From NCBI GenBank assembly GCA_003326205.1, contig LWTK01000030.1:62301-126300 (forward strand): a stretch of 64,000 nt of DNA, written 5' to 3'. The notes beneath the pieces were generated by a model, which had not been told where the DNA came from, did no database searches, and was given only the letters and a program-made list of their open reading frames with translations. Made by a program: the position numbers and the translations under genes. Source of the DNA: Nostoc sp. ATCC 43529 (GTDB lineage: Bacteria > Cyanobacteriota > Cyanobacteriia > Cyanobacteriales > Nostocaceae). Positions within the stretch are counted from its first letter, which is position 1. Each line of letters opens with the position of its first letter. Below, one piece after another: positions 1 through 10,438 of the stretch.

Positions 1-323
1 AATGCCTCATATAAGACACTAAAAAGCAAACCCTGCAATGCAAAGAACCCAATTCGCACAGAATTGGATAGGTCAAAACTCAGCTGATAAATTGGTGGTA
101 GGAAGAAGTAATTGCTCAGTAGTACAGATAAGAAGGTTGCTAACAGCCCTGATTTCAAACCACCATACCAGGCACTCACCATTACAGCACTAAAAAATAG
201 TAGAAAAGGAGTTCCACTCATGCTTAGCCAGGGGTCTAGCATCAGCATTAACACTAGCGCAAGTGCGACATTTAATACGGCGACGCCATAACGCTGTAAT
301 TGGGAATAATGAATATGGAGCAT
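1..323 (-). CDS. DUF4118 (KdpD-like) membrane sensor protein, amino-terminal part only
   Basis: An open frame starts at ATG 323-321 and runs leftwards out of the window without a stop (107 codons seen). The translation begins MLHIHYSQLQRYGVAV and continues with hydrophobic stretches separated by SAWYGGLKSGLLAT and a YFFLPP motif. That pattern is the hallmark of the four-helix DUF4118 domain found at the front of KdpD and many cyanobacterial sensor histidine kinases. The rest of the protein, presumably PAS/GAF and histidine kinase domains, lies outside the window, so the output domain is inferred from the family only. No neighbour shares its direction within 600 bases. Confidence 0.75.
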   Translation of the reverse strand, partial: MLHIHYSQLQRYGVAVLNVALALVLMLMLDPWLSMSGTPFLLFFSAVMVSAWYGGLKSGLLATFLSVLLSNYFFLPPIYQLSFDLSNSVRIGFFALQGLLFSVLYEA

Positions 324-681
324 GAAAATATTAGGGAATAACCAATACTTATTGCACAGGCTGTATACACCCTAAGCTAGTTTGCAAATTTTAGGAAGTT
401 ATCTCTAGATAGATTTTTGTTGAATGGGAAAAACTTCTTTTTCTAGAAGATAATTATCGGATTATGTTGTATGTTTAGCCTAAATTTATAATTAATCTTC
501 TCAAACCATAACATTTATTTGCTGAGATAAATACTAAACTTACACAAATTAGTTACTAAAATTAATCTTAAAAATTAGGAAATAAAATCTATTAAGTCAG
601 TCGCAATGTGGAACTTTTATTTAATTGAAAAAACTTCTCACCTTCAAAAGGCTGATTAGCTATTCTCGTAAAGACACCATT

Positions 682-778
682 GTACCAATTCAAAATTCAA
701 AATTCAAAATTAAGAAATTCAGAATTAGTAAGGCTTTGGTGGGTTTGTATCTGTCTCTTTATTTTAGTGAATTGGTAC
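682..778. repeat. MITE-like element with perfect 11-bp terminal inverted repeats
   Basis: The ends GTACCAATTCA (682-692) and TGAATTGGTAC (768-778) are perfect inverted repeats around 75 bp of AT-rich sequence. The element at 17786-17869 has the same internal order (a CAAAATTAAGAAA block, a GTATCTxTC block, a TTTTTTAG block), so the two are copies of one family. There is no coding capacity. Confidence 0.7.
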
Positions 779-842
779 CATCACGTTTTTACTCCCTAGT
801 CCCTGAAGGTAGCAAATAAGTGGAACGGTGTAAATAATTAAA

Positions 843-898
843 GGTTTGTAGTAAGGACTTTAGTCCTTATTAGAGGACTAAAGTCCTTACTACGAACC
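843..898. repeat. 24-bp inverted repeat (hairpin) element
   Basis: Left arm 843-866 and right arm 875-898 pair with one mismatch around an 8-base loop. The arms contain GTAGTAAGGACTTTAGTCC. A related hairpin with the same TTCGTAGTA/TACTACGAA ends lies near 28219-28280. It could act as a transcription end, but no T-run follows, so it is treated as a dispersed palindrome. Confidence 0.7.
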
Positions 899-967
899 AA
901 ATGCTAAGCTTTTTACATTACTTCACATAGTTTGGTTTTTTCAAATCGTTCTACTTAAGTACAAAAA

Positions 968-3118
968 TCAAATCCGATCGCGATAGTTAGAGAATAAGTA
1001 TAAAGTATTACTTGCCAGAAGTGCTTCTGCTGTTTGGCGATCGAGAGGTTGAGAGAATAAGTAACCTTGACCAAATTCGCATCCTAGCTGCTGTAACCAT
1101 TGAAGTTGTTGTGGGGTTTCAATACCTTCGGCAACAGTGCGTAATCCAAGTTGATTGCTCAAAGCAATGATGGTACTGACAACTTGGTAATTACGGTTTC
1201 CTTCTTGCATCTGACTTACAAAGGAGCGATCGATTTTTAAATTATCGGTGGGTAAGCGATGGAGATAATTGAGTGATGAATAACCAGTACCAAAATCATC
1301 AATGCTAATCTGAATTTTTCTAGCTTTTAACTCAGTTAATAGATTAATTGTCTTACTAATATTTTCAATGAGCATACTCTCGGTAATTTCTAAGGCTATA
1401 GAATCACCTGTTAAATTTGTTTGGGCTAGGATGCGATCGATGTCTTCAATTAAACTGGGTTGGCGAATATCTTGAGCAGAAAGGTTAATACTAATCTTTA
1501 GCGGCAAATGATTAATAAACTTTTTTTTCCAGTTTGCCAGTTGTTGACAAGCTGTGTAAAGCATCCAGCGATCGATTTGCACAATTAGCCCGGTTTCTTC
1601 GGCGATCGCCATAATTTCCCTCGGCAAAACAAACCCGCGAGTCGGGTGTTGCCAGCGCACCAATGCTTCAAATCCAATCAGCCGCCCTGCTTGGGGTTGG
1701 TTTTGTCTGTCGTAGCGATCGCCCAGGATATCAACAATCGGCTGGTAGTAGATCGCAAACTCTTCTCGTTCTAAAGCTTTGCGAATATCGGTTTCTAAAG
1801 TCAGCCGATTTACGGCTTGAGTATGCATTTTGACATCAAAAATTTTGTAGGAACTTCTTTCATGAGCTTTGGCTCGATACATGGCAATATCAGCATCTCG
1901 AAGTAAATCGGAGGCTTGACAATAATCATGTGTTCCTAAAACAATCCCGATGCTTGTACTAATAACTACCTCAGCATCACTGAGTATCAACGGTGTTTGA
2001 AAATCTTTGAGGATACGCTCAGTAATTTGAATGGCTTTTTCAATACCAGGAATATCTTCTAGCAAAATTACGAATTCATCACCACCAATGCGAGCGACTA
2101 AATCAACTTCCCGTAAATGAGCTTTTAGCTTTTGAGCAATATCCTTAAGTAGTCTATCTCCAGCTAAGTGTCCTAAACTGTCGTTAATGACTTTGAATCG
2201 GTCTAAATCCAAAAACAAAACGGCGTAAAGATAACTTTCTACTCGTTTAGCTCGGTTAATGGCTAGTTCTAGCCGCTCCACCAAAAGTGTCCGATTTGGT
2301 AAATCTGTTAATGGATCGTGCAAAGCATTGTGGATAATTAACTCTTGTGCTTGTTTTTTCTCAGTCACATCCAATAAAACACCATACCAAACAATATCCT
2401 CATTCTCTCGACACTCTGGACGAGCATTTGTCTGTACCCACTTGAGTTTGCCAGAAGGTGTAACTAATCGCCATTCGTAAGAAAATGGTTTTAAAGTTTG
2501 AGCGCTTTCTTTGGCAGCTGTATAAAATTCTGCACGGTCATCAATATGAATTTGTTCAAAGCAAAGAGAAGCATTTTCTAAAACTCGATCTGGCGTTAAC
2601 TCTAAAAGATCCAAACAGCCTAAACTGATATACTCAAAGGCAGTGGAACCATCACAATGGTGTACAAAGCTGTAAATCATTCCGGGTATATTAGATGCTA
2701 ATGTTTGTAACAGCTTTTGGGCTTGTTTGCGCTCTGCTCTTACCTGTGCATCCCGAAGTTCTCGACGCACTGCCTCTGGCAATCGATTTAAGTTATCCTT
2801 CATCACATAATCATGAGCGCCAGCTTTCATCATTTCCACAGCTAATACTTCGCCAATTGTGCCGGAAACTAAAATGAAAGGAATATCTTTTTGACTTTGC
2901 TTGGCTATTTCCAAAGCCGCAGGAGCACTGAATCCTGGCAATCGGTAATCGGAAATCATCACATCCCAGCTAGTGCTATTGAGAGCTGCAAGTAGCTCTG
3001 AGGCTGTTTGGACACGCTGCCAGATTAGATTGAAACCACCACGACGTAATTCACTGAGAACTAACATAGCATCAGTCTCGGAATCTTCAACAATCAGGAC
3101 GTTCAAGGTTTCACTCAT
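968..3118 (-). CDS. Response-regulator-headed cyclic-di-GMP enzyme (REC-PAS-GGDEF-EAL)
   Basis: A cytosolic protein predicted to make and/or break cyclic-di-GMP under phosphorelay control. Domains in order: REC (about residues 6-125, with VLIVEDSETDA and the acceptor Asp in SDYRLPG), PAS (about 135-265), GGDEF (about 275-440, ARIGGDEFVILL intact) and EAL (about 455-705, GFEALVRWQHP and DDFGTGYSSL intact). Both catalytic signatures look complete, so dual activity is possible. The start at 3118 is preferred over an upstream ATG at 3142 because AAGGAG sits 8 bases before it. There are no membrane segments. The next gene upstream is a divergent giant kinase about 335 bases away, a possible but unproven partner for the REC domain. 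Confidence 0.9.
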   Translation of the reverse strand: MSETLNVLIVEDSETDAMLVLSELRRGGFNLIWQRVQTASELLAALNSTSWDVMISDYRLPGFSAPAALEIAKQSQKDIPFILVSGTIGEVLAVEMMKAGAHDYVMKDNLNRLPEAVRRELRDAQVRAERKQAQKLLQTLASNIPGMIYSFVHHCDGSTAFEYISLGCLDLLELTPDRVLENASLCFEQIHIDDRAEFYTAAKESAQTLKPFSYEWRLVTPSGKLKWVQTNARPECRENEDIVWYGVLLDVTEKKQAQELIIHNALHDPLTDLPNRTLLVERLELAINRAKRVESYLYAVLFLDLDRFKVINDSLGHLAGDRLLKDIAQKLKAHLREVDLVARIGGDEFVILLEDIPGIEKAIQITERILKDFQTPLILSDAEVVISTSIGIVLGTHDYCQASDLLRDADIAMYRAKAHERSSYKIFDVKMHTQAVNRLTLETDIRKALEREEFAIYYQPIVDILGDRYDRQNQPQAGRLIGFEALVRWQHPTRGFVLPREIMAIAEETGLIVQIDRWMLYTACQQLANWKKKFINHLPLKISINLSAQDIRQPSLIEDIDRILAQTNLTGDSIALEITESMLIENISKTINLLTELKARKIQISIDDFGTGYSSLNYLHRLPTDNLKIDRSFVSQMQEGNRNYQVVSTIIALSNQLGLRTVAEGIETPQQLQWLQQLGCEFGQGYLFSQPLDRQTAEALLASNTLYLFSNYRDRI

Positions 3119-3452
3119 CCTACAATCTCCTTGGTAACCCATTGACTAATCCGCCAATATTTTCTTTTCAATTTTTATTAAAATTCCTCCAGTATCGATA
3201 AATGAGTTAATTGGGTTTGGTTATTGTATAATCGGCTTTGTGATTGGATTATTTTTGAATTTTAGATTGCCGATTTAAGATTTTTTTAGGTTTTGGGATT
3301 TGAGATTTGTTCTCGTATTTAAATTCTCTGGCTCTGAAACTATTTATAAATTTTAGATTGAGAATTATTCTATGGAAAATCTAAAATTCAAAATCTAAAA
3401 TTTAGTCAACCCGGCTTTGTCCTTCTGTGTAATAGTTGCAGGCGGTTAAGCT
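3119..3452. other. Divergent intergenic region with AT-rich inverted repeat
   Basis: This should contain the promoters of the divergent GGDEF-EAL and giant kinase genes. It carries a perfect 12-bp inverted repeat, AAATTTTAGATT (3348-3359) and AATCTAAAATTT (3392-3403), among further copies of the same TTTTAGATT word. These words recur in cyanobacterial spacers and are not obviously an operator. Confidence 0.5.
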
Positions 3453-6400
3453 ATGCTGGAAATTCCTGAATATCAAATTCGGACAAAAATCCATGAAAGT
3501 GCTAATTCACAGGTTTATAGAGGAATTCATGAACCGGATGGATTGCCTGTAATCTTCAAGGTTTTGAAGAAAGACTACCCCACCCCAGAAGAAATCACGC
3601 GCTATAAGCTCGAATACGAAATTACACGCAGCTTATCATTGGAAGGTGTCATTCAGGCTTATAATTTTCAACAATATCAGAATACTTTTTTACTCCTTTT
3701 AGAGGATTTTGGAGGAGAATCTTTAGCAAAATTTATAACTACCAAAAAATTTACTCTAACACAGTTTTTGAAGTTAGCGATTAAGATAACTCAGAGTTTA
3801 TCCGAAATTCATAGTGCAAATATTATTCATAAAGATATTAATCCCTCGAATATTGTTTTCAATCCCAAAACACAAGAACTGAAAATTATTGATTTTGGAA
3901 TTTCAACTGACTTATCGCGTGAGACTTTAACTATCAATAATCCCACAGTAATAGAGGGAACACTAGCTTACATATCTCCAGAGCAAACAGCCAGAATGAA
4001 CCGTTCTCTGGACTATCGAAGTGATTTTTACTCTCTAGGTGCTACTTTCTATCAACTGTTAACTAATCGGTTGCCTTTTGAATCCAGTGATGCCCTGGAG
4101 TTAATTCACTATCACCTGGCTTTAGAACCTATTCCACCCCATTTTATCGATTCAGAAATTCCAGTGATGGTTTCAGAAATTGTCTTGAAACTGTTAGCTA
4201 AGACAGCAGAAGAACGGTATCAAAGTGCTTGGGGAATAAAAACTGATTTAGAAGAGTGTCTCAAGCAGCTACAACACAGCGGACGAATTGAGTCTTTTTT
4301 GTTAGGGAAACAAGATATTTCTGATAAATTTCAGATACCAGAAAAGCTCTATGGCAGACAAAGGGAGGTGGAGACATTATTAGAGGCATTTCAAAGAGTG
4401 GCAGGTCGCGCGGGGATGGGGGGACTTGTACTGAGCAAAGCCGTTGGCGCAGCCTCTCGTAGAGAAGTATGGGGAGATGGGGAGACTTGTACTGAGCAAA
4501 GCCGATGTATGGGGAGATGGGGGGACGCGTCCTATGGCCAAGTTGAACTGATGCTAATAGGGGGATATTCCGGTATTGGGAAGTCAGTTTTGGTGCAGGA
4601 AATTTATAAGCCGATTACAGAACAAAGAGGTTACTTTATTGCGGGTAAATTTGACCAGTATCAGCGGAATATTCCTTATTATGCGATCGCTCAAGCTTTT
4701 GAGTCACTAATCAAACAATTACTGACTGAAGACAAAGCGCAGCTGTGTCGGTGGCGAAAGCATCTGTTGGCTGCCCTTGGTGCTAACGGTAAAGTTATTA
4801 CTCAGGTAATTCCAGCATTGGAGTTGATTGTCGGTAGTCAACCAGACGTACCTGTTTTACCACCAATGGAAGCCCAAAATCGCTTTCACCAAGTTTTCCA
4901 AAATTTCATCAGCGTCTTTACCCATTCACAACATCCCCTAGTTATGTTTTTGGACGATCTTCAATGGGTAGATAATGCCTCCTTGAAACTAATCGAATTG
5001 CTAGCCACTGCAACCATTGGGCAATCTTTATTGTTAATTGGCGCATATCGAGATAACGAGGTAAATCCCAGCCATCCCCTGATGCAGATGGTGAAGGAAA
5101 TCCGCCAAAGTACAGGAGTGGTAAATCAAATTTCTTTGTCACCGTTAAGTTTAGCTGACATCAATCAGTTAATTGCCGATACATTGCACTGTCAGCTAGG
5201 GGATTCTCTGTTATTAGCAGAACTAGTACAACTAAAAACTGGTGGCAATCCCTTTTTCATGAATGAATTTTTGAAATCTCTCTACACTGAAGGGTTATTA
5301 AAATTCCATCGCCAAACTAAAAAATGGCAATGGTCAATGGAGCAAATTCACCACCGTGAAATTACAGACAATGTTGTAGATTTGATGGCAGCAAAAATTC
5401 AAAAGCTGAACAAACAGACACAGCAAGTTTTACAGCTAGCTGCTTGCATTGGCAACTGTTTCGATCTGCAAACTCTGGCATTTGCCGCCCAATTATCCCA
5501 GAAAGAAGTTGCCCAGGCTTTAGAAATAGCGATCGCCCAAGGGTTAATTCTACCTTTGAGCAATGCCCACAAATCAGTAATCTTAGATGTACCACTAACA
5601 GCCGACCTGACTCCAGTAAAATACAAATTTGCCCACGATCGCATCCAGCAAGCTGCCTATTCCCTGATTCCCCAAGCCCAACAAAGCAACATCCATTGGC
5701 AACTGGGACAGTGCTTATTACAAATAACTCCCGCACAACAGTTAGAAAACAAAATTTTTGATATCACCAACCAACTAAACCTGGGCAGAAAACTGATCGA
5801 AAATCAATCCCAGCAAAATAATTTGTCTCGGTTAAACCTCATGGCAGGAGAAAAAGCCAAAGCATCAGCCGCTTATGACGCTGCTTGGGGATATTTGCAA
5901 ATTGGTTTGGATCTCCTGACAACCGATAGCTGGCAAACAGATTATGAGTTTACCCTGACCCTGTATAATGCAACCACAGAAGCAGCTTATCTGAGCGGCA
6001 ATTTCGAGCAAGTGGAGCCACTATTTCAACAAGTACTCGATGGCGCAACAACCCTACTAGGCAGCTTAAAAGTTTACGATGTCAAAATTCAGACTTGTGT
6101 GGCTGAAAATAAATTACTAGAAGCGATTCAAATAGCTTTAAAATTACTTCAGCAATTAGGCATTCACCTCCCCATCAGCCCAAGCTTTGAGGATGTTCAG
6201 CAAGCACTTGCGGCAACTGCCTCTCAATTAGCAAACAGACGCATTGAAGATTTGGTTCACCTGCCAATCATGTCCCACCCAGAGATGCTAGGGGCAATGC
6301 AACTTTTGGTAAGCATGTGTGCATCAGCTTATTTGGCAGTACCTCCTTTATTCTTGCTGATTGTACTCAAGATGGTGGATTTGCTGGTTGAGTACGGAAA

Positions 6401-9400
6401 TATGCCGTTGGCTCCCTTTGCCTATGCTGCCTATGGAATTATTCTTTGTGGAGTTGTCTTAGACATTGAAGCAGGGTATCAATTTGGTCAACTGGCTTTA
6501 AGTCTACTTGGGCCAGATACCAAACCCATTCAAGCCAGAACCCTATTCGCGGTTACCAATCAGATTAACGTTTGGAAGACACACCTGAAAAACAGCCTCA
6601 AGCCCCTCCAGGATTGCTATCAAATTGGTATTGAGCAAGGCGATTTAGAGTTTGCTGGCTACGCGGCTATGTATTTTTGTGCTTATTCATTTGCGGCCGG
6701 TCAACCTCTAACTGAACTGCAACTACATCTAACTAGTTATGCTCAGGCAGTAAAACAAATCAAGCATTCGGCTGCCATTGATTTTGTGGAGATTTGCTGG
6801 CAGACTGTTTTGAATCTGGTTGAGGAAGTTCCGGATTCTGGGATGTTATCCGGTGAAGCTTATGATGAAGCAACTCGGCTACCCCAGATGGAACAAACGA
6901 ATTTTCACGCAGGTTTGTTCTACTTCTACCTGAATAAATTATTCCTCAGTTATTTATTTGGCGATGCAAATCAGGCGATGTCTGCCTTGAAAAATTTGGA
7001 TGGTTGCGGCGAATTGCTACAATTTTCAGCCACAGACCACGCCTTAGCCAATGCTGTCCTCGCCCAAGAATATCTAGCAGCCATGACCGGAGCAGCCTTG
7101 GTTGCCATGTTTCGCTTCTACGATTCTCTATGCCGACTGGCGGTGTATTCCCACACAGACACTGCAACACAATCCCAACTGCTAGAGCAAGTAGCAGAAA
7201 ATCAAGCAAAAATGCAAAATTGGGCGCACCATGCCCCAATGAACTATCTACACAAGTGGTATCTAGTAGAAGCAGAACGGCATCGGGTATTGGGTGAGGT
7301 GATGGAAGCAATGGACGCCTACGATCGCGCCATTGCCCTAGCGAGGGAAAACCAATACCTGCAAGAAGAAGCTTTAGCAAACGAACTAGCAGCAAAGTTT
7401 TATCTAGCAAACAACCGCATCACAATCGCCAAAGCTTATTTCCAAGAAGCGAGGTACGGTTATTTAAGGTGGGGAGCAACCGCTAAAGTCCGAAATCTGG
7501 AAAAACAGTATCCCCAACTGTTAGAGCTGTACTTTCAAAAAACCGAAATACGTCAAATTAATACCACAGAATCGGCTGCAACTAAGTTAGAAGCATTAGA
7601 CTTAGAAACGGTGTTGAAAGCTTCCCAGGCAATCGCCAGCGAGATTGTGTTAGATCGACTTTTGGCAAAACTGATGACGATCTTAATTGAGAATGCCGGG
7701 GCGCAAACAGGTTATCTGATTTTGCCAACCGGAGGCGAATGGCGGATTGAGGCGATGAAGTCCATTGGCCAAGCCACTTTAATATCCAAAGACAGCAATC
7801 CTGGCTTGCCAACCAGCTTAATAAATTACGTGACTCGCACCCAGGAAAGTATCGTCCTCGATAATGCTGCTGCTGAAGGCAACTTTCAGTCCGAACCTTG
7901 GATTGTGCGACGTCAATCGAAATCAATCCTTTGTACTCCGCTGTTGAACCAGGGAAAACTAACAGGAATTGTGCTTTTAGAAAACAATCTCACCACCAAG
8001 GCATTTACCCCAGAGCGAATTGAAGTCCTGCACTTACTTTCTACTCAGGCAGCTATTTCCATCGATAATGCCCGTTTGTTAAAGCAGCAAGCAGAACTGA
8101 ATGCATCCTTACAGGCTGAAATTGCCCATCGCCAACAAGCCCAAAAAGACCGCGATCGCTTAATGTCCATGCTGGAGGCCACCAGTGACTACGTTGGTCT
8201 GGCAGATTCCCAAGGTAATATCCTCTGGAATAATTCTCGGTTACGCAAACTGCGCGGCCTTTCTCTAGATGCAGACCTCTCCAGCTTGAAGATCTCCGAC
8301 TACCATCCCCAATGGGCACTAGAGATTCTGCAAAACCAGGGCATTCCCACGGCGATTCGAGATGGCACTTGGGTTGGTGAAATCGCTTTGCTGGGCAGTG
8401 ATGGCAGAGAAATTCCGGTTTCCCAAATGCTCGTTGCTCACAAAGCAACAGATGGCAGTGTAGAATATTTTTCTACCATCGTCCGGGATATCACTGAGGC
8501 AAAACGCCGAGAAGCGGAACTTAAAAGAGCAGAAACAATGCTGCAAAATTTGGTTACAGGAACGGCTGCGGTTACAGGACAAGATTTTTTCCCAGCTTTG
8601 GTTCATCATATTGCCGCAGCCTTGCACGTACCGTATGCCTTGGTCACCGAACTAGTAGAAGGCAAACTGAAAGCTCTGGCTTTTTGGGCGCATGGGGCAT
8701 TGCAACCAGAAGTATCCTACTTTCCGGCGCGTACACCATGCGAATTTGCCTTGAGAGAGGGATTGTTTTACTGCGAAAGCTGCGTTCAGGAATTTTTTCC
8801 TGAAGACTTAGACTTAGTAGCAATGCAAGCAGATAGTTATCTGGGTATTTCCTTAAAAAATGCCAACGGCGACCCCATTGGTAATCTTTGCATTCTCGAC
8901 GTGCAACCACTGTCAGATAGGCGACGAATAGAGATAATTCTAGATGTATTTGCCGCGCGGGCAGCAGCAGAATTAGAGCGCAAAAGGGCGATTGAAGCTT
9001 TGCATCAACTCAACCAGTCTCTAGAAATCAGGGTTAAACAACGAACTGTCGAGCTAGAAACTGCTAACAAAGCTTTGGAGGCATTTTCTTATTCAGTTTC
9101 CCATGATTTGCGGGCACCATTGCGGGCGATGGATGGCTTTTCGAGAATGATGCAGGAAGATTACGGCGAACAACTTGATGCCGAAGCCAATCGTTACCTC
9201 AAAATTATCCGCGACAATGCCAAACGCATGGGTGAATTGATCGATGATTTGTTGACCTTATCTCGTTTGGATCGTAAAGAAATGTCCCGACAGCCAGTGT
9301 TTCCCAATGAGATTATTCAAATGGCACTGAATGACTTAGCCCCGGAATGGTCAGGTCGTGAAATTGAATTTACGATCGCCGATTTACCTGTATGTCAAGC

Positions 9401-9737
9401 TGACCCTTCCCTGCTCAAACAAGTTTGGCTCAACCTGTTATCCAATGCCATAAAATACACCTGCTACAAACCCCTTGCTTGCATTGAAGTAGGTTATCAA
9501 GCGATGGATGGTGAAGGAGTGTACTTCATCAAAGATAATGGAGCAGGATTTGATATGCGCTATGCCGATAAACTTTTTGGGGTTTTCCAACGTCTGCATC
9601 GAGAAGAAGAATTTGAAGGTACCGGCATTGGATTGGCCATCGTGCAACGCATTATTCAACGCCACGGAGGGCGCATCTGGGCACAAGCAGCGAGCGATCG
9701 AGGCGCGACCTTTTACTTCACGCTTCCCAATAATTAA
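3453..9737 (+). CDS. Giant Ser/Thr kinase - AAA ATPase - GAF - PAS - GAF - histidine kinase fusion
   Basis: A 2094-residue HstK-type signalling protein. The Ser/Thr kinase domain (about 7-270) has HKDINPSN near residue 126 and DFGIS near 147. An AAA/STAND-type ATPase follows, with P-loop GYSGIGKS near 371 and LDDLQW as a Walker-B-like motif. A long helical (TPR-like) region runs to about 1370. Next come GAF (about 1380-1545), PAS (about 1566-1690), a second GAF (about 1700-1850), a histidine kinase dimerisation helix with SHDLRAPLRAMDGF near 1880, and HATPase (about 1985-2094, GTGIGLAIVQRI). The H-box is of the kind used by cyanobacterial phytochrome-type kinases. A response regulator starts 3 bases after the stop, so the two are surely cotranscribed. 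Residues about 318-363 are an odd low-complexity insertion (see findings). The input signal is unknown. Confidence 0.93.
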   Translation: MLEIPEYQIRTKIHESANSQVYRGIHEPDGLPVIFKVLKKDYPTPEEITRYKLEYEITRSLSLEGVIQAYNFQQYQNTFLLLLEDFGGESLAKFITTKKFTLTQFLKLAIKITQSLSEIHSANIIHKDINPSNIVFNPKTQELKIIDFGISTDLSRETLTINNPTVIEGTLAYISPEQTARMNRSLDYRSDFYSLGATFYQLLTNRLPFESSDALELIHYHLALEPIPPHFIDSEIPVMVSEIVLKLLAKTAEERYQSAWGIKTDLEECLKQLQHSGRIESFLLGKQDISDKFQIPEKLYGRQREVETLLEAFQRVAGRAGMGGLVLSKAVGAASRREVWGDGETCTEQSRCMGRWGDASYGQVELMLIGGYSGIGKSVLVQEIYKPITEQRGYFIAGKFDQYQRNIPYYAIAQAFESLIKQLLTEDKAQLCRWRKHLLAALGANGKVITQVIPALELIVGSQPDVPVLPPMEAQNRFHQVFQNFISVFTHSQHPLVMFLDDLQWVDNASLKLIELLATATIGQSLLLIGAYRDNEVNPSHPLMQMVKEIRQSTGVVNQISLSPLSLADINQLIADTLHCQLGDSLLLAELVQLKTGGNPFFMNEFLKSLYTEGLLKFHRQTKKWQWSMEQIHHREITDNVVDLMAAKIQKLNKQTQQVLQLAACIGNCFDLQTLAFAAQLSQKEVAQALEIAIAQGLILPLSNAHKSVILDVPLTADLTPVKYKFAHDRIQQAAYSLIPQAQQSNIHWQLGQCLLQITPAQQLENKIFDITNQLNLGRKLIENQSQQNNLSRLNLMAGEKAKASAAYDAAWGYLQIGLDLLTTDSWQTDYEFTLTLYNATTEAAYLSGNFEQVEPLFQQVLDGATTLLGSLKVYDVKIQTCVAENKLLEAIQIALKLLQQLGIHLPISPSFEDVQQALAATASQLANRRIEDLVHLPIMSHPEMLGAMQLLVSMCASAYLAVPPLFLLIVLKMVDLLVEYGNMPLAPFAYAAYGIILCGVVLDIEAGYQFGQLALSLLGPDTKPIQARTLFAVTNQINVWKTHLKNSLKPLQDCYQIGIEQGDLEFAGYAAMYFCAYSFAAGQPLTELQLHLTSYAQAVKQIKHSAAIDFVEICWQTVLNLVEEVPDSGMLSGEAYDEATRLPQMEQTNFHAGLFYFYLNKLFLSYLFGDANQAMSALKNLDGCGELLQFSATDHALANAVLAQEYLAAMTGAALVAMFRFYDSLCRLAVYSHTDTATQSQLLEQVAENQAKMQNWAHHAPMNYLHKWYLVEAERHRVLGEVMEAMDAYDRAIALARENQYLQEEALANELAAKFYLANNRITIAKAYFQEARYGYLRWGATAKVRNLEKQYPQLLELYFQKTEIRQINTTESAATKLEALDLETVLKASQAIASEIVLDRLLAKLMTILIENAGAQTGYLILPTGGEWRIEAMKSIGQATLISKDSNPGLPTSLINYVTRTQESIVLDNAAAEGNFQSEPWIVRRQSKSILCTPLLNQGKLTGIVLLENNLTTKAFTPERIEVLHLLSTQAAISIDNARLLKQQAELNASLQAEIAHRQQAQKDRDRLMSMLEATSDYVGLADSQGNILWNNSRLRKLRGLSLDADLSSLKISDYHPQWALEILQNQGIPTAIRDGTWVGEIALLGSDGREIPVSQMLVAHKATDGSVEYFSTIVRDITEAKRREAELKRAETMLQNLVTGTAAVTGQDFFPALVHHIAAALHVPYALVTELVEGKLKALAFWAHGALQPEVSYFPARTPCEFALREGLFYCESCVQEFFPEDLDLVAMQADSYLGISLKNANGDPIGNLCILDVQPLSDRRRIEIILDVFAARAAAELERKRAIEALHQLNQSLEIRVKQRTVELETANKALEAFSYSVSHDLRAPLRAMDGFSRMMQEDYGEQLDAEANRYLKIIRDNAKRMGELIDDLLTLSRLDRKEMSRQPVFPNEIIQMALNDLAPEWSGREIEFTIADLPVCQADPSLLKQVWLNLLSNAIKYTCYKPLACIEVGYQAMDGEGVYFIKDNGAGFDMRYADKLFGVFQRLHREEEFEGTGIGLAIVQRIIQRHGGRIWAQAASDRGATFYFTLPNN
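4404..4541. repeat. Repeat-derived in-frame insertion inside the giant kinase gene
   Basis: About 138 bp between the kinase and ATPase coding parts. The block GACTTGTACTGAGCAAAGCC occurs at 4423 and again at 4484 (61-bp spacing), and TATGGGGAGATGGGG occurs twice. The paralogous kinase at 47492-52936 reads straight from AFERVALG to SSELMLVAGFSGIGKT and lacks this block. The length keeps the frame open. Confidence 0.75.
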
Positions 9738-9740
9738 CCC

Positions 9741-10220
9741 ATGACTTACCAACCAAGCGATCGCTCCACTGACCAATCTTGTGAGCAACCAATTTCCATT
9801 CTCTTAGTGGAAGATAATCCCACTGATGCCGAACTAACTATTCGGGCATTGCATCGTGCCAGAATTGGCAATCAAATTCAACTGCTTAAGGACGGAGCAG
9901 CAGCTCTAGATTTTATTTTTTGTCAGGGAGAATATGCCCACCGCACCATGACGAATCAACCAAAAGTGATTTTGCTGGATTTGAAACTGCCAAAGGTGAG
10001 CGGATTAGAAGTTTTGCGGCAACTCAAGTCCGATCCGCGCACACAAAAGATTCCCATTGTAGTGCTGACCTCTTCCGCTGAAGACCGAGACATGATCGAG
10101 AGTTACCAGTTTGGGGTGAATAGTTACATCGTCAAACCTGTGGATTTTGAACAATTCAACCAAGCAGTCCAACAGCTTGGTTTTTATTGGGTTTTGTTTA
10201 ATCAATTGCCAGCTTTTTAG
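9741..10220 (+). CDS. Single-domain response regulator (Rcp1-like)
   Basis: A 159-residue stand-alone receiver domain. It has the acidic pair in [13 protein letters not shown], the phospho-acceptor Asp in [14 protein letters not shown], the conserved Thr/Ser in [11 protein letters not shown] and the Lys in [11 protein letters not shown]. The DNPTDAEL start and the KPVDFEQF end match the Rcp family that partners cyanobacterial phytochrome-type histidine kinases. It starts 3 bases after the stop of the giant kinase, whose histidine kinase module is of the matching class, so it is very probably that kinase's phosphotransfer target. There is no output domain; it would act through protein contacts or a further relay. 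Confidence 0.92.
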   Translation: MTYQPSDRSTDQSCEQPISILLVEDNPTDAELTIRALHRARIGNQIQLLKDGAAALDFIFCQGEYAHRTMTNQPKVILLDLKLPKVSGLEVLRQLKSDPRTQKIPIVVLTSSAEDRDMIESYQFGVNSYIVKPVDFEQFNQAVQQLGFYWVLFNQLPAF

Positions 10221-10438
10221 TAGAGTAAGGAACGGGGAACAGGGACTGTATATGGTGTGGGCTTTAGACTCACTTTTCAAGTCAGAGGGCACGGAGGAAT
10301 AAGAGCACAAGAGAGAGTTTTTGCGTAAGTCCTGTTTTAGCTCAGCCAAATAAACGATGCCTGCGGCGGTAAACTATGCGATTATCATATAATTGTTAGT
10401 TTAACTAACAGTTAGCAGTACATATTAAAATTCTGCTC

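Larger units (their letters stand above)
324..967. other. Intergenic region with a MITE-like element and a hairpin
   Basis: AT-rich stretch between the edge sensor gene and the GGDEF-EAL gene, both of which are on the minus strand. It holds the element at 682-778 and the hairpin at 843-898, listed separately. A 64-codon frame at 625-819 runs through the repeat element and is not thought to be a gene. Confidence 0.6.

Noticed and set aside
625..819. 64-codon frame in the left spacer
   Set aside because: It runs through the MITE-like element 682-778 and has repeat-derived composition (QNSKFKIKKF).
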